A stretch of 41,729 nt of DNA from Methylomonas sp. (GCA_026988155.1 JALSLW010000076.1:1-41729); one strand, 5' to 3'; numbered from the stretch's first letter, positions 17,534-27,145 are shown. Numbers and translations are program-made. Notes: generated by a model from the letters alone, not told the origin.

Positions 17534-18871
17534 ATGTCAAAACAGGCACTGCTTTATCCTAATACTCTCATGCCGATCACACCAACAAATTTTGTAAACT
17601 GGTTTAGAGACTCTTCACCTTACATCCATGCTCACCGCAATAAAACCTTTGTTATATATTTTAGTGGCGAAACGGTTATGGATGATTGTGACAACTTAAT
17701 TCATGACTTTGCCCTGCTCAAAAGTTTAGGCATTCGTCTGGTTTTAGTCCATGGCATACGCCCGCAAATTGACCAACGGCTTAAGCTGCAGAATATCCAT
17801 TCTGATTTTTATAAAAACCTGAGAATTACTGATGGCCCTGCATTGCAATGTGTTAAAGAAGCGGCAGGCCTGGTCCGTGTGGAAATTGAAGCATTGCTGT
17901 CCATGGGCCTTGCTAATTCGCCTATGGCCGGTGCCAAAATAAAGGCTGCCTCTGGCAACTTTGTTATCGCCAGGCCATTAGGAATTATAGATGGCATTGA
18001 TTACCAGCATACTGGAAAAGTGCGTCGTGTAGAGCATGATGCTATTCATCAGCAACTGGATCAGGATAATGTAGTGCTAATCTCCCCTATTGGCTATTCG
18101 CCCAGCGGAGAAGTTTTCAACCTAGGTGCAGAACAGGTTGCAACTGAGATTGCCATTGCCTTAAAAGCCGAAAAACTTATCCTATTAACTGAACATAGCT
18201 GTACAGAGGGTCAACAGCTGATTCAGCAAATGACATTAACTGAAGCAGAATTACGGCTGCAGCAGGAAATAGAAGAAACGTTGCTTCACTCATTAAGTGC
18301 AGCCATTCAAAGCTGCCAACAAGGTGTTGACCGCGTGCATCTAATCAATCGAAAAATTGATGGTGCCTTATTATTAGAGCTTTTTACCCGAGACGGAACT
18401 GGTACGCTGATTAGTGCCAACCCTTTTGAATCCATTCGCTCGGCAAATTTAGATGATATTGCAGGCATTTTAGAACTGATAAAGCCCCTAGAAAAGCAAG
18501 GTTTTCTTGTTAAGCGCTCCAGAGAAAAACTGGAAATGGAAATAGATGATTATATTGTCATTGAACGCGATGGACTGATTATTGGCTGTACGGCCTATCA
18601 CCTTATGCATGATAAAAAGTCGGCCGAAATTGCCTGCCTGGCAGTACATCCTGACTACCAAAAATCAGCACGGGGCAATAATCTGCTAGAACATTTAATT
18701 TCACTGGCTAAAAAACAGCACTTGAGAAAATTATTTGTCTTATCCACTCAAACCATGCATTGGTTTATTGAGCGTGGATTTAAGGCAACCGATATTGACA
18801 CATTGCCCGAACAGCGCAAAGAGTTTTATAACTACAAGAGGAATGCTCAAGTCCTTTGCAGGAAAATTTAA
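17534..18871 (+). CDS. argA: N-acetylglutamate synthase, ArgA type
   Basis: This enzyme acetylates glutamate, the first step of arginine synthesis. The 445 residues combine an N-terminal amino acid kinase-like domain (about 30-290, LVLVHGIRPQID, GLANSPMAGAKIKAASGNFV) and a C-terminal GNAT acetyltransferase domain (about 300-445, ACLAVHPDYQKSARGNNLLEHL). It aligns with E. coli ArgA (443) throughout. The start is uncertain. ATG 17534 directly follows a strong hairpin and has no ribosome binding site. ATG 17570 (MPITPTNF) would give an N-terminus closer to E. coli length but also lacks one. cpdA follows after 2 bases. Confidence 0.94.
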   Translation: MSKQALLYPNTLMPITPTNFVNWFRDSSPYIHAHRNKTFVIYFSGETVMDDCDNLIHDFALLKSLGIRLVLVHGIRPQIDQRLKLQNIHSDFYKNLRITDGPALQCVKEAAGLVRVEIEALLSMGLANSPMAGAKIKAASGNFVIARPLGIIDGIDYQHTGKVRRVEHDAIHQQLDQDNVVLISPIGYSPSGEVFNLGAEQVATEIAIALKAEKLILLTEHSCTEGQQLIQQMTLTEAELRLQQEIEETLLHSLSAAIQSCQQGVDRVHLINRKIDGALLLELFTRDGTGTLISANPFESIRSANLDDIAGILELIKPLEKQGFLVKRSREKLEMEIDDYIVIERDGLIIGCTAYHLMHDKKSAEIACLAVHPDYQKSARGNNLLEHLISLAKKQHLRKLFVLSTQTMHWFIERGFKATDIDTLPEQRKEFYNYKRNAQVLCRKI

Positions 18872-18873
18872 CA

Positions 18874-19632
18874 GTGGAATCGCCTTTAGTTATTTTACAG
18901 ATTTCTGATTTGCATATTCTTGCTAGTCAAGGAAAAACTATGGCAGGCGTTGATACCGAGCATTCCTTTATCAGTTTGCTTGAATATTTACACTGCACCT
19001 ATAACACCATTGATTTACTTCTGGTCACTGGGGACTTAGCAGAAAACCCTAGTCAATCAAGCTATCAGAGAATCTACCAGGCACATAACACGTATCAGAC
19101 CCGGACTATTTGTCTGCCAGGCAATCATGATGATTTTACTTTAATGCGACAGATCTTCGCAGACAAGAAAATTAATTGCGATAAGCAACTGCAATTTAAA
19201 CATTGGCAGATCATTTGTCTTAATAGTCAAAAAATAGGATCTGCCAAGGGCTATCTAGCGACTTCTGAACTGGATTACCTGACAGACAGTTTAAATAGGC
19301 ATCCTGAATTAAATGTCCTGATCGCCGTTCATCATCCCCCCATTCCTACTGATAGCCAATGGATGGATACCATGATGATTGAAAATAGCGATGAGCTGTT
19401 TTTGCGCCTTAAAGGTCGCACTCAAGTCAAAGCTATAACCTGTGGTCATATACATCAGGAAATGGAAGGTAAGGAACAGGATAAAATAATTCTTGGAACG
19501 CCCTCAACTTGTTTTCAATTCAAACCATTTAGTGATGAATATGAACTGGATAACAGAAAACCGGGCTACAGAATATTCTTGCTTCATTCTAACGGGCAGT
19601 TTGAATCCGCCGTTCACCGTTTACCCGCCTAA
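18874..19632 (+). CDS. cpdA: 3',5'-cyclic AMP phosphodiesterase, CpdA-type metallophosphoesterase
   Basis: A calcineurin-like metallophosphoesterase expected to hydrolyse cAMP in the cytoplasm. The 252 residues show the complete metal-binding series: SDLH (residues 11-14), VTGDLAEN, PGNHDD, VHHPP and CGHIHQ. The start is GTG 18874, with AGGA at 18860-18863 inside the end of argA. It then lies 2 bases after the argA stop. The longer frame from TTG 18856 would overlap argA and include that ribosome binding site. Coupling to argA suggests one transcript. Confidence 0.9.
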   Translation: MESPLVILQISDLHILASQGKTMAGVDTEHSFISLLEYLHCTYNTIDLLLVTGDLAENPSQSSYQRIYQAHNTYQTRTICLPGNHDDFTLMRQIFADKKINCDKQLQFKHWQIICLNSQKIGSAKGYLATSELDYLTDSLNRHPELNVLIAVHHPPIPTDSQWMDTMMIENSDELFLRLKGRTQVKAITCGHIHQEMEGKEQDKIILGTPSTCFQFKPFSDEYELDNRKPGYRIFLLHSNGQFESAVHRLPA

Positions 19633-19661
19633 GGAATGAAGCATAGATATTGATTTAAAAG

Positions 19662-19913
19662 GTAAGCGATTAATTGTTAGCATAATTCCCAGTCACTAAA
19701 AGCCATGCCACACTATCCTCTGTGATTAACAGAAGAGGCATTATAATGGTATCAGTACGAAACCAGCAGACAAAACATATCTGGTCAGAACATCTCGCGC
19801 AGTGGCTGGCATCGGGTCTATCTCAGGCCGCTTATTGTGATTGGATTGCTCGATATATCCGTTCCCACCCTTTACAGAAGAAAGATGCTTTGCTGTTCAG
19901 CGCGGAGACTAAA
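19662..19913 (+). mobile_element. IS66-like element remnant (left end and truncated accessory gene)
   Basis: GTAAGCG at 19662-19668 is the usual start of an IS66-family terminal inverted repeat. About 80 bp inside, ATG 19746 opens a frame (in a longer frame from 19722) whose N-terminus (TKHIWSEHLAQWLASGLSQAAYC) resembles the IS66 TnpA/Orf1 accessory protein. The resemblance ends near 19840. The rest (IARYIRSHPLQKKD) does not continue the family, and the frame runs into the 3' end of ppk1. No tnpB, tnpC or right end is present, so this is a decayed remnant with most of the element deleted. It is recognised from memory of the family, not from a search. Confidence 0.55.
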
Positions 19914-21986
19914 TCAGCCCTGAAATGCCTTCAATAATTCATCCTGAACCATATAGGGTTCTTCGCCCTTTTTAGGCTGTACCTGCTGATAGTTTCCATC
20001 ACTTTGCAATAGCCATGATTGCGTATTATCCTTTAGGTAGCTATCCAAATCACTAAGTACTCTGTCATGCAATTTCGGATTTTCTATTGGAAAACAAGTT
20101 TCAACGCGATTGAACATATTTCTGTTCATCAAGTCGGCACTTGCCCCATACACTTCCCAGTTATCCGCATTATTAAAGGCATAAACACGGGTATGCTCCA
20201 AAAATCGGCCAATAATTGAACGGACTTCTATGTTTTCTGAAACACCTTTTACGCCAGGCCTTAAACAGCAAACGCCTCGGACAATAAGCTTAACTTCTAC
20301 TCCTGCCTGAGATGCCCTATATAAAGCCTGTATTAGCTGTTCTTCAACAACTGCATTGACTTTTATAATTATTTTTGCCGACTTGCCGTTTGTCTTATTC
20401 TCTATTTCCCTTTCAATTTTAGCCAAAAGACCGCTATGTAAGGTAAATGGTGACTGTAACAGCTTAACCAGCTTAGTCACTTTACCTAAACTGGTTAACT
20501 GTACAAAAATCCGTCGAACGTCCTCGCCCAATTCTTTGTTGCAGGAAAATAGGCCATAATCAGTGTATAGCCTTGCCGTTTTAGGATGGTAATTACCCGT
20601 ACCTAAATGTACATAGTTGCGCAATGTTTTGCCTTCTTTTCTCAGTATCAGACACATTTTTGCATGTGTTTTATAGCCTACCACTCCATAAACCACGTGT
20701 ACCGCCGAATCCTGCAGTTTAGCGGCTAAGCCAATATTTTCTTTTTCATCAAACCGTGCGAGCAATTCAATAACAACAGTAACCTCTTTCCCAGCCTGAG
20801 CAGCTTTGATTAGTGCGCTGACAATAGGAGAATCAACCCCTGCCCTATAAAGCGTCTGTTTAATGGCTAACACATTAGGATCAAAAGCTGCCTGACGGAT
20901 AAATTCAACAACAGGTAAAAAGGATTCATAGGGATGATGCAATAAAACATCCTGTTTTTTTATTGCATCAAAAATATTTTTCTTTCGCCCCAATTTTGAA
21001 GGTGCATATGGTTTAAATGGCTGAAATTTAAGGTCAGGACGATCAATTAAACTATAAATTTCCTGGACTCGACTTAAATTGACAGGTCCTTTAGCAAGAA
21101 AAACCCGTTCAGGGTTTAGTCTAAAGCGTTCCTTTAAGAAAAAAACAGTTTGTTCGGGGCATTTGTCATCTATTTCTATACGGACTTCATCACCATAGTT
21201 GCGCATGACCAATTCGCCTTCTACCGCATGAAGCAAATCATCAATGGCATCATCGTCTACAAAAAAATCACTGTTTCTGGTCACTCTGAATTGATGGCAG
21301 CCTTTAACTGTCATGCCATTAAACAGCTGATTAACAAAAGCATGAATAATGGATGAGAGAAATACAAAGTCATGAGTCCCACTATCAGTTTCTTCAGCTG
21401 GCAGCTGGATGATACGCGGCAATGCTCTGGGAACCTGCAGGATAGCACGCCCACTGTTTCGACCGAAAGCATCTTTGCCTGTCAGGGAAATAATAAAATT
21501 TAAACTTTTATTTAAAATTCTCGGAAAAGGGTGAGCAGAATCAAGCCCAACTGGTGTCAGAATTGGCAGCAATTCGACGTTAAAATACTTTTCCAGCCAT
21601 TTCTTTTGTACGTCCGTCCATTTATCCCTGCGAACAAAACGAATATTTTCTTCTTCCAGTTTAGGAATTAAGATATTGTTCAACACTTCATACTGCTCTT
21701 CAACCAACTCATGAGCTTTAACAGTTATTCGTTCAAGCTGCTCGTGCGGCGTTAATCCATCAGAACTGACAGCAATAGGGTCAATATTGGCCATTTGCAA
21801 TACGCTGGCTACACGCACTTCAAAAAATTCATCTAAATTAGAGCTGGAAATGCATAAATAATTAAGCCGTTCTAGCAAAGGGACTGTTTCTTTTTTAGCC
21901 TGAGCTAAGACCCTGACATTAAATTCCAGCAGGCTTAATTCTCGATTAATATAGTATTCTGGTTTTTCTAATTCGTTTATTTCCAT
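19914..21986 (-). CDS. ppk1: polyphosphate kinase 1
   Basis: PPK1 reversibly polymerises the gamma phosphate of ATP into polyphosphate at the inner face of the membrane. The 690-residue protein matches the family size and four-domain layout: N-terminal domain (YINRELSLLEFNVRVLAQA, SSSNLDEFFEVRVASV), head domain, and two phospholipase D-like C domains. The phosphorylated histidine lies in VGYKTHAKMCL, and the second conserved histidine in FLEHTRVYAF. HLGTGNYHPKTARLYTDYGLF is also diagnostic. No ppx lies next to it. The 3' end abuts an IS66-like remnant. Confidence 0.97.
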   Translation of the reverse strand: MEINELEKPEYYINRELSLLEFNVRVLAQAKKETVPLLERLNYLCISSSNLDEFFEVRVASVLQMANIDPIAVSSDGLTPHEQLERITVKAHELVEEQYEVLNNILIPKLEEENIRFVRRDKWTDVQKKWLEKYFNVELLPILTPVGLDSAHPFPRILNKSLNFIISLTGKDAFGRNSGRAILQVPRALPRIIQLPAEETDSGTHDFVFLSSIIHAFVNQLFNGMTVKGCHQFRVTRNSDFFVDDDAIDDLLHAVEGELVMRNYGDEVRIEIDDKCPEQTVFFLKERFRLNPERVFLAKGPVNLSRVQEIYSLIDRPDLKFQPFKPYAPSKLGRKKNIFDAIKKQDVLLHHPYESFLPVVEFIRQAAFDPNVLAIKQTLYRAGVDSPIVSALIKAAQAGKEVTVVIELLARFDEKENIGLAAKLQDSAVHVVYGVVGYKTHAKMCLILRKEGKTLRNYVHLGTGNYHPKTARLYTDYGLFSCNKELGEDVRRIFVQLTSLGKVTKLVKLLQSPFTLHSGLLAKIEREIENKTNGKSAKIIIKVNAVVEEQLIQALYRASQAGVEVKLIVRGVCCLRPGVKGVSENIEVRSIIGRFLEHTRVYAFNNADNWEVYGASADLMNRNMFNRVETCFPIENPKLHDRVLSDLDSYLKDNTQSWLLQSDGNYQQVQPKKGEEPYMVQDELLKAFQG

Positions 21987-22072
21987 TTGATCTTTTGTCT
22001 GACTCTTTCAAAACTCATTATTTTTAATAAGCTAATAGTGGGGGTGGGTAGCAAATCTTTTTATTTTATACC

Positions 22073-22102
22073 CTTTATATGACAATTTTATGTCATATAA
22101 AG
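22073..22102 (-). terminator. hairpin downstream of the folP-deaminase pair
   Basis: CTTTATATGACA (22073-22084) and TGTCATATAAAG (22091-22102) form a perfect 12-bp stem with a 6-base loop, 2 bp after the stop of the minus-strand PLP enzyme. The stem is AT-rich and has no T-tract on the minus strand, so termination is possible but not certain. Confidence 0.45.
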
Positions 22103-22104
22103 CT

Positions 22105-23001
22105 TCACTTTCTATTGCCTTGCAATCCACCGGTATGAATGGCGATTATTTTTTGCCCTGCTTTAAAATGGTCTTGCCGAATTAAATCATACAGGCCATA
22201 AAACATCTTTCCAGTATAGACCTGTTCCAGCTCAATAGCATGCCGTGCTGTAAAGTTTTCCATAAATTGGAGCAGTTCCTCATTGTATTTTGCAAAACCG
22301 CCAAAATGATAATCCAATAAAACAGTCCAGTTAAGGTGGCTGGAAATATTTAGCCTTTCTATGTCCCTAGTTAAAAAATCTCCGCCTTTTAATGCAGAAA
22401 AACCAAATATTTCATGATCATCTGAACTTGCTTCAATCAATCCTGCCAGTGTTGTTCCAGTACCGCATGGCACACATAAAAAGTTAAAATCCAAATCAAT
22501 TTCGGCTACTATTTCTGTAACACCCTTTAAGGCTAATTTAGTTGCGCCACCTTCTGGCAGCCAGTATTCGCCAGCCTGTATTCCGGGTAATTCATCATAT
22601 CGTTTATAGTTTCTTAGAGCTCTATAGTCAGTTCGTGAGACAAATATTAATACCATTCCCCATTGCTGAAGATCAAGTAAAGTGGGACTATATTTTTTAG
22701 GTCTCTCTCCGCGAATATACCCAATCGTTTTTAGATTTAACTGCTTACCCACATAGGCCAAAGCATGTAAATGATTGGAATAAGCCCCGCCCATGCTGAT
22801 GATGGTGTGGGCTCCATTCTGTAAAGCATGATTAAGAATATATTTAAGTTTTCGCCATTTGTTTCCAGAAATGATGGGGTGAATTAAATCGTCCCGCTTA
22901 ACCCATAAATCTATTTTTTTTTGATCTAATACCGGATCAAATACTTGTGTTAAAGTGGATGGCCTGAAAGTTTTCTCGAGTTCAGCAAGTTTAGGATGCA
23001 T
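22105..23001 (-). CDS. PLP-dependent ACC deaminase / D-cysteine desulfhydrase family protein
   Basis: A 298-residue fold-type II PLP enzyme. The Schiff-base lysine lies in ISGNKWRKLKY (about 44-54), followed by SMGGAYSNHLHALAYVG and the phosphate-binding CGTGTTLAGL loop. The substrate could be D-cysteine, 1-aminocyclopropane-1-carboxylate or another small amino acid; the sequence alone does not decide. In gammaproteobacteria D-cysteine desulfhydrase-like activity is the more likely. It begins 8 bases after the folP stop on the same strand, so the two are probably co-transcribed, although no functional link is obvious. Confidence 0.88.
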   Translation of the reverse strand: MHPKLAELEKTFRPSTLTQVFDPVLDQKKIDLWVKRDDLIHPIISGNKWRKLKYILNHALQNGAHTIISMGGAYSNHLHALAYVGKQLNLKTIGYIRGERPKKYSPTLLDLQQWGMVLIFVSRTDYRALRNYKRYDELPGIQAGEYWLPEGGATKLALKGVTEIVAEIDLDFNFLCVPCGTGTTLAGLIEASSDDHEIFGFSALKGGDFLTRDIERLNISSHLNWTVLLDYHFGGFAKYNEELLQFMENFTARHAIELEQVYTGKMFYGLYDLIRQDHFKAGQKIIAIHTGGLQGNRK

Positions 23002-23009
23002 AAATGACT

Positions 23010-23846
23010 TTAGGGATGCGCATATTCCCTAGCTTGTTTTATAGCCCAAGCCACATCTGCCGCCTGTCTGTTTTCTTTTACATCATGTACTCTAAACATC
23101 GGCACCCCTGACATAACTCCAAGCGCTGTAGTTACAGCTGTTGCAGTGACTAATTCTGTTGGCTCAGATACATCACAAAGACTGCCCATAAAACGTTTTC
23201 TGCTTGTGCCTAGCAGTACGGGATAGCCAATAGCCGCAATTTTCTCTAAATGAGCTAACAAATTGATATTGTCCGCCCTTTTCTTCCCAAAGCCAATGCC
23301 CGGATCCAGCACAATATTTTCTTTTTTAATCCCTGTCGCCATGGCCTCTTCTGCCCTATTCTTTAATGCCTGGCAAATCTCAGTAACTACATCGTTATAG
23401 CTAGGATTATCCTGCATATTTTGAGGCGTTCCCTGCATATGCATTAATATGATGGGCACGTCATATTTACTGGCTATAGTGAGAATATTTTTATCCCCCT
23501 GCCCTGCTGAAATATCATTAATTATATTGGCCCCCGCGTCTAAAGCGGCTGTTGCTACACCACTTAAGGTGGTATCAATACTGATCAATAACTCAGCTGA
23601 AAACGCTGACCTGATAGCCTTAATCACTGGAACAACACGTAAAATCTGTTCCTCCTCAGAAACTGAAGTGGAACCTGGGCGTGTTGACTCCCCCCCAACA
23701 TCAATAATATCAGCCCCTTCCCTGACCATTATTGCTACCTGTTCGACAGCCTTTTCAATCTGGGTATATTTGCCGCCATCAGAAAAGCTGTCTGGAGTAA
23801 TATTTAAAATGCCCATAATGAGGGGTTTTCTGATTTTATTGAACAT
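23010..23846 (-). CDS. folP: dihydropteroate synthase (folate pathway)
   Basis: FolP joins 6-hydroxymethyl-dihydropterin pyrophosphate to p-aminobenzoate. The 278-residue TIM barrel has the classic MGILNITPDSFSDGG near the N-terminus, DVGGESTRPGS (sulfonamide and pABA loop), NDIS, DPGIGFGKK and GTSRKRFMG. It is distinct from the DHPS-like protein of the H4MPT operon 4 kb away, so the organism appears to make both folate and methanopterin. The start at 23846 has a weak ribosome binding site; the in-frame Met 11 (MGILN) is the alternative. Downstream folP partners such as glmM are absent. Confidence 0.96.
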   Translation of the reverse strand: MFNKIRKPLIMGILNITPDSFSDGGKYTQIEKAVEQVAIMVREGADIIDVGGESTRPGSTSVSEEEQILRVVPVIKAIRSAFSAELLISIDTTLSGVATAALDAGANIINDISAGQGDKNILTIASKYDVPIILMHMQGTPQNMQDNPSYNDVVTEICQALKNRAEEAMATGIKKENIVLDPGIGFGKKRADNINLLAHLEKIAAIGYPVLLGTSRKRFMGSLCDVSEPTELVTATAVTTALGVMSGVPMFRVHDVKENRQAADVAWAIKQAREYAHP

Positions 23847-23928
23847 AAATTCTATTTAAATTGTACATATGCAGGAAAAAGTGACTAAAAAAATAACTTT
23901 TGGCGCTCAATATAGAAGTCATTTAAAT

Positions 23929-26040
23929 TCAGAAAGTTCCAAAATTTTTCAATTCTTGTCCATTATCTTCAGTGTTTTTTTCATCAGCAGAATCATTGGC
24001 CTTTTCTATAGCGACCTGTCTTTGCAATATCGCACTGTATCTTAAAGAGAGCAATTCAGAGTCATTTGGAAACACTTTCAAGCCTTCATTGGCAGAATCT
24101 ATAGCCTTATCAATTTTTTCTGCAGATATAGCGGCTTTTATTGACTCATAATATTGCTTTTTAAGCATACCCAGACCTTTACTGGCCTCTTTGCTGTTGG
24201 GATCAAGCAGCAGAGCTTTATTGTACGATTCAAATGCATTACTGCCGGCAGGGCTGGTAAATTGTCGCATTATCAGCTGTTTTTTTGCTTGGCCTAAAAG
24301 GGTTTTAATATGCCTATCGATAATATTCTTAGTTTCAGAAGCTGCAATAACGGCTTCTTTATGGAATGGATCGTCTAGTCCTTTAGATGATAGCAGAGCA
24401 ATTTTTTTTGCATTTTCTAGTGCCTCTTCATAGCTTTCTTTATTTAATGACCTTAGAACGGCAGATTCTAATTGAGCAAGAATATTCAGTATTCCCTGCT
24501 TAGCTTCCCTGTTATTATTATCAAGCGCATCAATCTCCTGATAGGTTTTATAGGCATTGTCATTCTCGGGCTTGGTAAGTCTTAAGCTCTCAAACTGCCG
24601 TTTTGCCTGTTTGAGCAAAGCATTTATCTTATTATGTTTTTTTGACTGCTTTAATTCAGCTGTAATTTGCATTTCTAGCTGAATAAGACCTTTACTGTCT
24701 GGATAGACCTTTAGACCTTTGGAAACAGAAAGCAGACTTTTTTCTAAACTGCCTTTTATATATTGCTTTTTTGCCTGATCCAAATAGTACTTCCCGATAC
24801 TCTGTACTCCTTCTTTTGCACGTTTGTCATCAGGTGCTGCTGCGAGTATTTCCTGATAGGTTTGATAAGCATTATCCTTTTCAGGAGCAATAAACTGTGA
24901 ATTAGAAAATTGCAGTTCGGCGATGGTATGCAGAGTTGCAATCATCGCTTTCTCTGGCATCTTATGACGCTGGGTTAATTTAGAGGCAACTGTCTTTTTT
25001 GTCTGTCCTTTTATACTGTCTTTCTGTGGATATTTTTTTTCAGGATCATTCATCTGGACCGAAGACAGGTCTTTAACTGGAATATTTTGTAAATTATTAG
25101 ACCATTCGATTTGCGAATCTTTGGATACTGAAATAAACAAGCCGGGTAAAAAAAGCAGTGCCAAAATAACACCTAAAACAGCCAAGATAAAAATCGATGA
25201 AAAAAACCAAGGTGTTTTTTTGATTGATATTCCCGTATGCCCGTTGATGACTTCATCAATTAGCTCAGAACGAATTTCATGTTTTTGCAGCTCACTGCCA
25301 CGCAATAAAGCTTTATCACAAACCCGATTAATAATGGCAGGGATTCCTTTACTGTATTCATAAATTGTGGAGCAGGCCTGTTCGCTAAATAACGTCTTGT
25401 TCTGTACACCTGCCAGATGTACCTTATGGTTTATATACTCTTGCGTGTCTTCCTGTGATAAGGGCTTAAGTAAACACTGTGCTATGGTATTCTGCATTAA
25501 ACTAGGCAGGCCAAAGTCATTTAACAGCTGTCTTAACTTGGGCGCTCCGACTAAAATCAATTGCAAAACCAGGTTGTTTTCAGTATTTAGCCTCAAAAGC
25601 AGTTCAATAGCTTTTAAAGCATCAGCCGTCATACTGTCAGCATCATCAATAATCAGGATAGTTGCCCGCTTATCTTGTTCAACTAGGTGAGTATTTGAAA
25701 AACCCAGCTGCATTAATTTACGATGAGCTTCAAAGCTATCGGCGTCCTGCTCAAAACTTGTTATTATCTGCTGGAAAAAATCCTGGGAAGATTCAAGACG
25801 CGCATTAATAAGCCTTATATTGGAATCTTGCTGCAAATGGTCATGCACATAGTTAATGAAGGTTGTTTTACCCACCCCTTTTTCACCAAGTACAAGAGTC
25901 AAGGCAACATTTCTATCCAGACTACTGACTAAAGTGGGCAGCACCATTGCGTAATTTTGGCTTGTAAAAACAAGGTCACAATCGCTGTATGCGATCTGTG
26001 AAAATGGCATGTATTGAAAACCAAAAAAATTTTTATACAT
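23929..26040 (-). CDS. ExeA/MshM-like AAA ATPase fused to periplasmic TPR-like repeats
   Basis: A 703-residue membrane protein. The N-terminal AAA ATPase (about 1-265) has Walker A GEKGVGKTT (52-60) and Walker B TILIIDDAD (ending about 134). It begins with the MYxxFFGFxxxPF motif typical of ExeA/GspA secretion and MSHA ATPases. One membrane helix lies at about 281-305. The C-terminal periplasmic part holds three copies of a degenerate repeat centred on PEKDNAYQTYQEI (386-398), PENDNAYKTYQEI (491-503) and PAGSNAFESYNKA (597-609), interspersed with TPR-like helices. ExeA-type proteins help insert secretins or pilus parts through peptidoglycan, usually through a peptidoglycan-binding domain that is not evident here. 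No secretin gene is adjacent. Confidence 0.85.
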   Translation of the reverse strand: MYKNFFGFQYMPFSQIAYSDCDLVFTSQNYAMVLPTLVSSLDRNVALTLVLGEKGVGKTTFINYVHDHLQQDSNIRLINARLESSQDFFQQIITSFEQDADSFEAHRKLMQLGFSNTHLVEQDKRATILIIDDADSMTADALKAIELLLRLNTENNLVLQLILVGAPKLRQLLNDFGLPSLMQNTIAQCLLKPLSQEDTQEYINHKVHLAGVQNKTLFSEQACSTIYEYSKGIPAIINRVCDKALLRGSELQKHEIRSELIDEVINGHTGISIKKTPWFFSSIFILAVLGVILALLFLPGLFISVSKDSQIEWSNNLQNIPVKDLSSVQMNDPEKKYPQKDSIKGQTKKTVASKLTQRHKMPEKAMIATLHTIAELQFSNSQFIAPEKDNAYQTYQEILAAAPDDKRAKEGVQSIGKYYLDQAKKQYIKGSLEKSLLSVSKGLKVYPDSKGLIQLEMQITAELKQSKKHNKINALLKQAKRQFESLRLTKPENDNAYKTYQEIDALDNNNREAKQGILNILAQLESAVLRSLNKESYEEALENAKKIALLSSKGLDDPFHKEAVIAASETKNIIDRHIKTLLGQAKKQLIMRQFTSPAGSNAFESYNKALLLDPNSKEASKGLGMLKKQYYESIKAAISAEKIDKAIDSANEGLKVFPNDSELLSLRYSAILQRQVAIEKANDSADEKNTEDNGQELKNFGTF

Positions 26041-26185
26041 AATTCAGATATTAAATATCATATGATCGTTCTTAAAAATGATATTTTAATAATACCCGAA
26101 ATTAAACCTTTGCTCAGATATTAATGTTCAATATGAGGGGCTGACACGTTATGTTAAGATATTTTGAAAGTTAAAAGGAGGAAGA

Positions 26186-27145
26186 ATGTTTAAAAAAAAT
26201 CAGATTGCCATTTTTTTACTGATACTGATTACTTTAATAGAACCTGCAAACGCTTTAGATTTGAGGGTGCAGCCTCGCTTTAAAACGGGGATTCAATTTT
26301 ATGAATTTGAACAGCCGGCTTTCCAGTTATCAGCTCAGGATATTGAGGGCAAGTTTCCGGATATGCAGAGCAGTGTAAAGTTTAGTGACTGGCTACCGTT
26401 TGTAAGCGGCGGTGCAACTGTTTTTATCGATCGTTTTTTTGTAGACTTTGATGCGCAATATTTATTCAATGGACAGGCTAATTCTGATTTTTCCAGTCAG
26501 AGTTTTGTTGAAGGCGGAGACCGTCTTCCCATAGATGCCGTTATCTCACAAAATAGTGTGCTGAATGCGGATTTCAATCGTTTCGAATGGGCTGTTTCAG
26601 CTGGCTTTGAGGTAATCGATAATCTGGTGATTTTCGGTGGCTATAAATATGCCAAAATCAATAGTACCAGCGGCATTCAAGGTGAAATTACTAGCTTTCA
26701 ACCCAGCGATATTAACAGAACGCCTATTTCACTGCTAACAGGAAGACCGATAGGAGAGGTTGGTCTTGATTTTGAGTATAAAGGGCCTTTCGTTGGTATG
26801 AATTATAGCTGGAGAATTCAGCAGGGCTTTTTGGATGGCGGGCTATCTTTTAACTTTGCAGCCGCATTTTTGGATAGTAAAACTCGCATTGACACCAGCA
26901 AACTTTCAGTGAAATCCATTACCGGAGCAGTTGTTCCCCTTAATATCGGCAATAGCCATTTTAAAGAACTGAAAGGTGATAGCACAGGGTTTTCATTTGG
27001 ACTAGGTTGGCAGGGTTTAACATCTATTGAAGGTCTTACCTATTTAATGGGTGTAACAGGCTACCATTATCAATTTGAAGGGAACGCAACGGTTGAAAAC
27101 CGAGTTCGTATAGATTTCGGGTTAGCTTACGCCATCGATTTTTGA
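26186..27145 (+). CDS. outer membrane beta-barrel protein, unknown function
   Basis: A 319-residue secreted protein with a signal peptide (cleavage near NALD, about residue 24) and alternating hydrophobic/polar strands rich in Gly, Phe and Tyr. It ends in GLAYAIDF, whose terminal Phe is the usual beta-barrel assembly signal. Clear strand-like blocks are FVDFDAQYLFNG, WAVSAGFEVIDNLVIFGGYKYAKI and FGLGWQGL. The ribosome binding site is very strong (AAGGAGG, 26175-26181). It is divergent from the ExeA-like ATPase and upstream of the H4MPT operon. I cannot assign a specific family. Confidence 0.8.
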   Translation: MFKKNQIAIFLLILITLIEPANALDLRVQPRFKTGIQFYEFEQPAFQLSAQDIEGKFPDMQSSVKFSDWLPFVSGGATVFIDRFFVDFDAQYLFNGQANSDFSSQSFVEGGDRLPIDAVISQNSVLNADFNRFEWAVSAGFEVIDNLVIFGGYKYAKINSTSGIQGEITSFQPSDINRTPISLLTGRPIGEVGLDFEYKGPFVGMNYSWRIQQGFLDGGLSFNFAAAFLDSKTRIDTSKLSVKSITGAVVPLNIGNSHFKELKGDSTGFSFGLGWQGLTSIEGLTYLMGVTGYHYQFEGNATVENRVRIDFGLAYAIDF

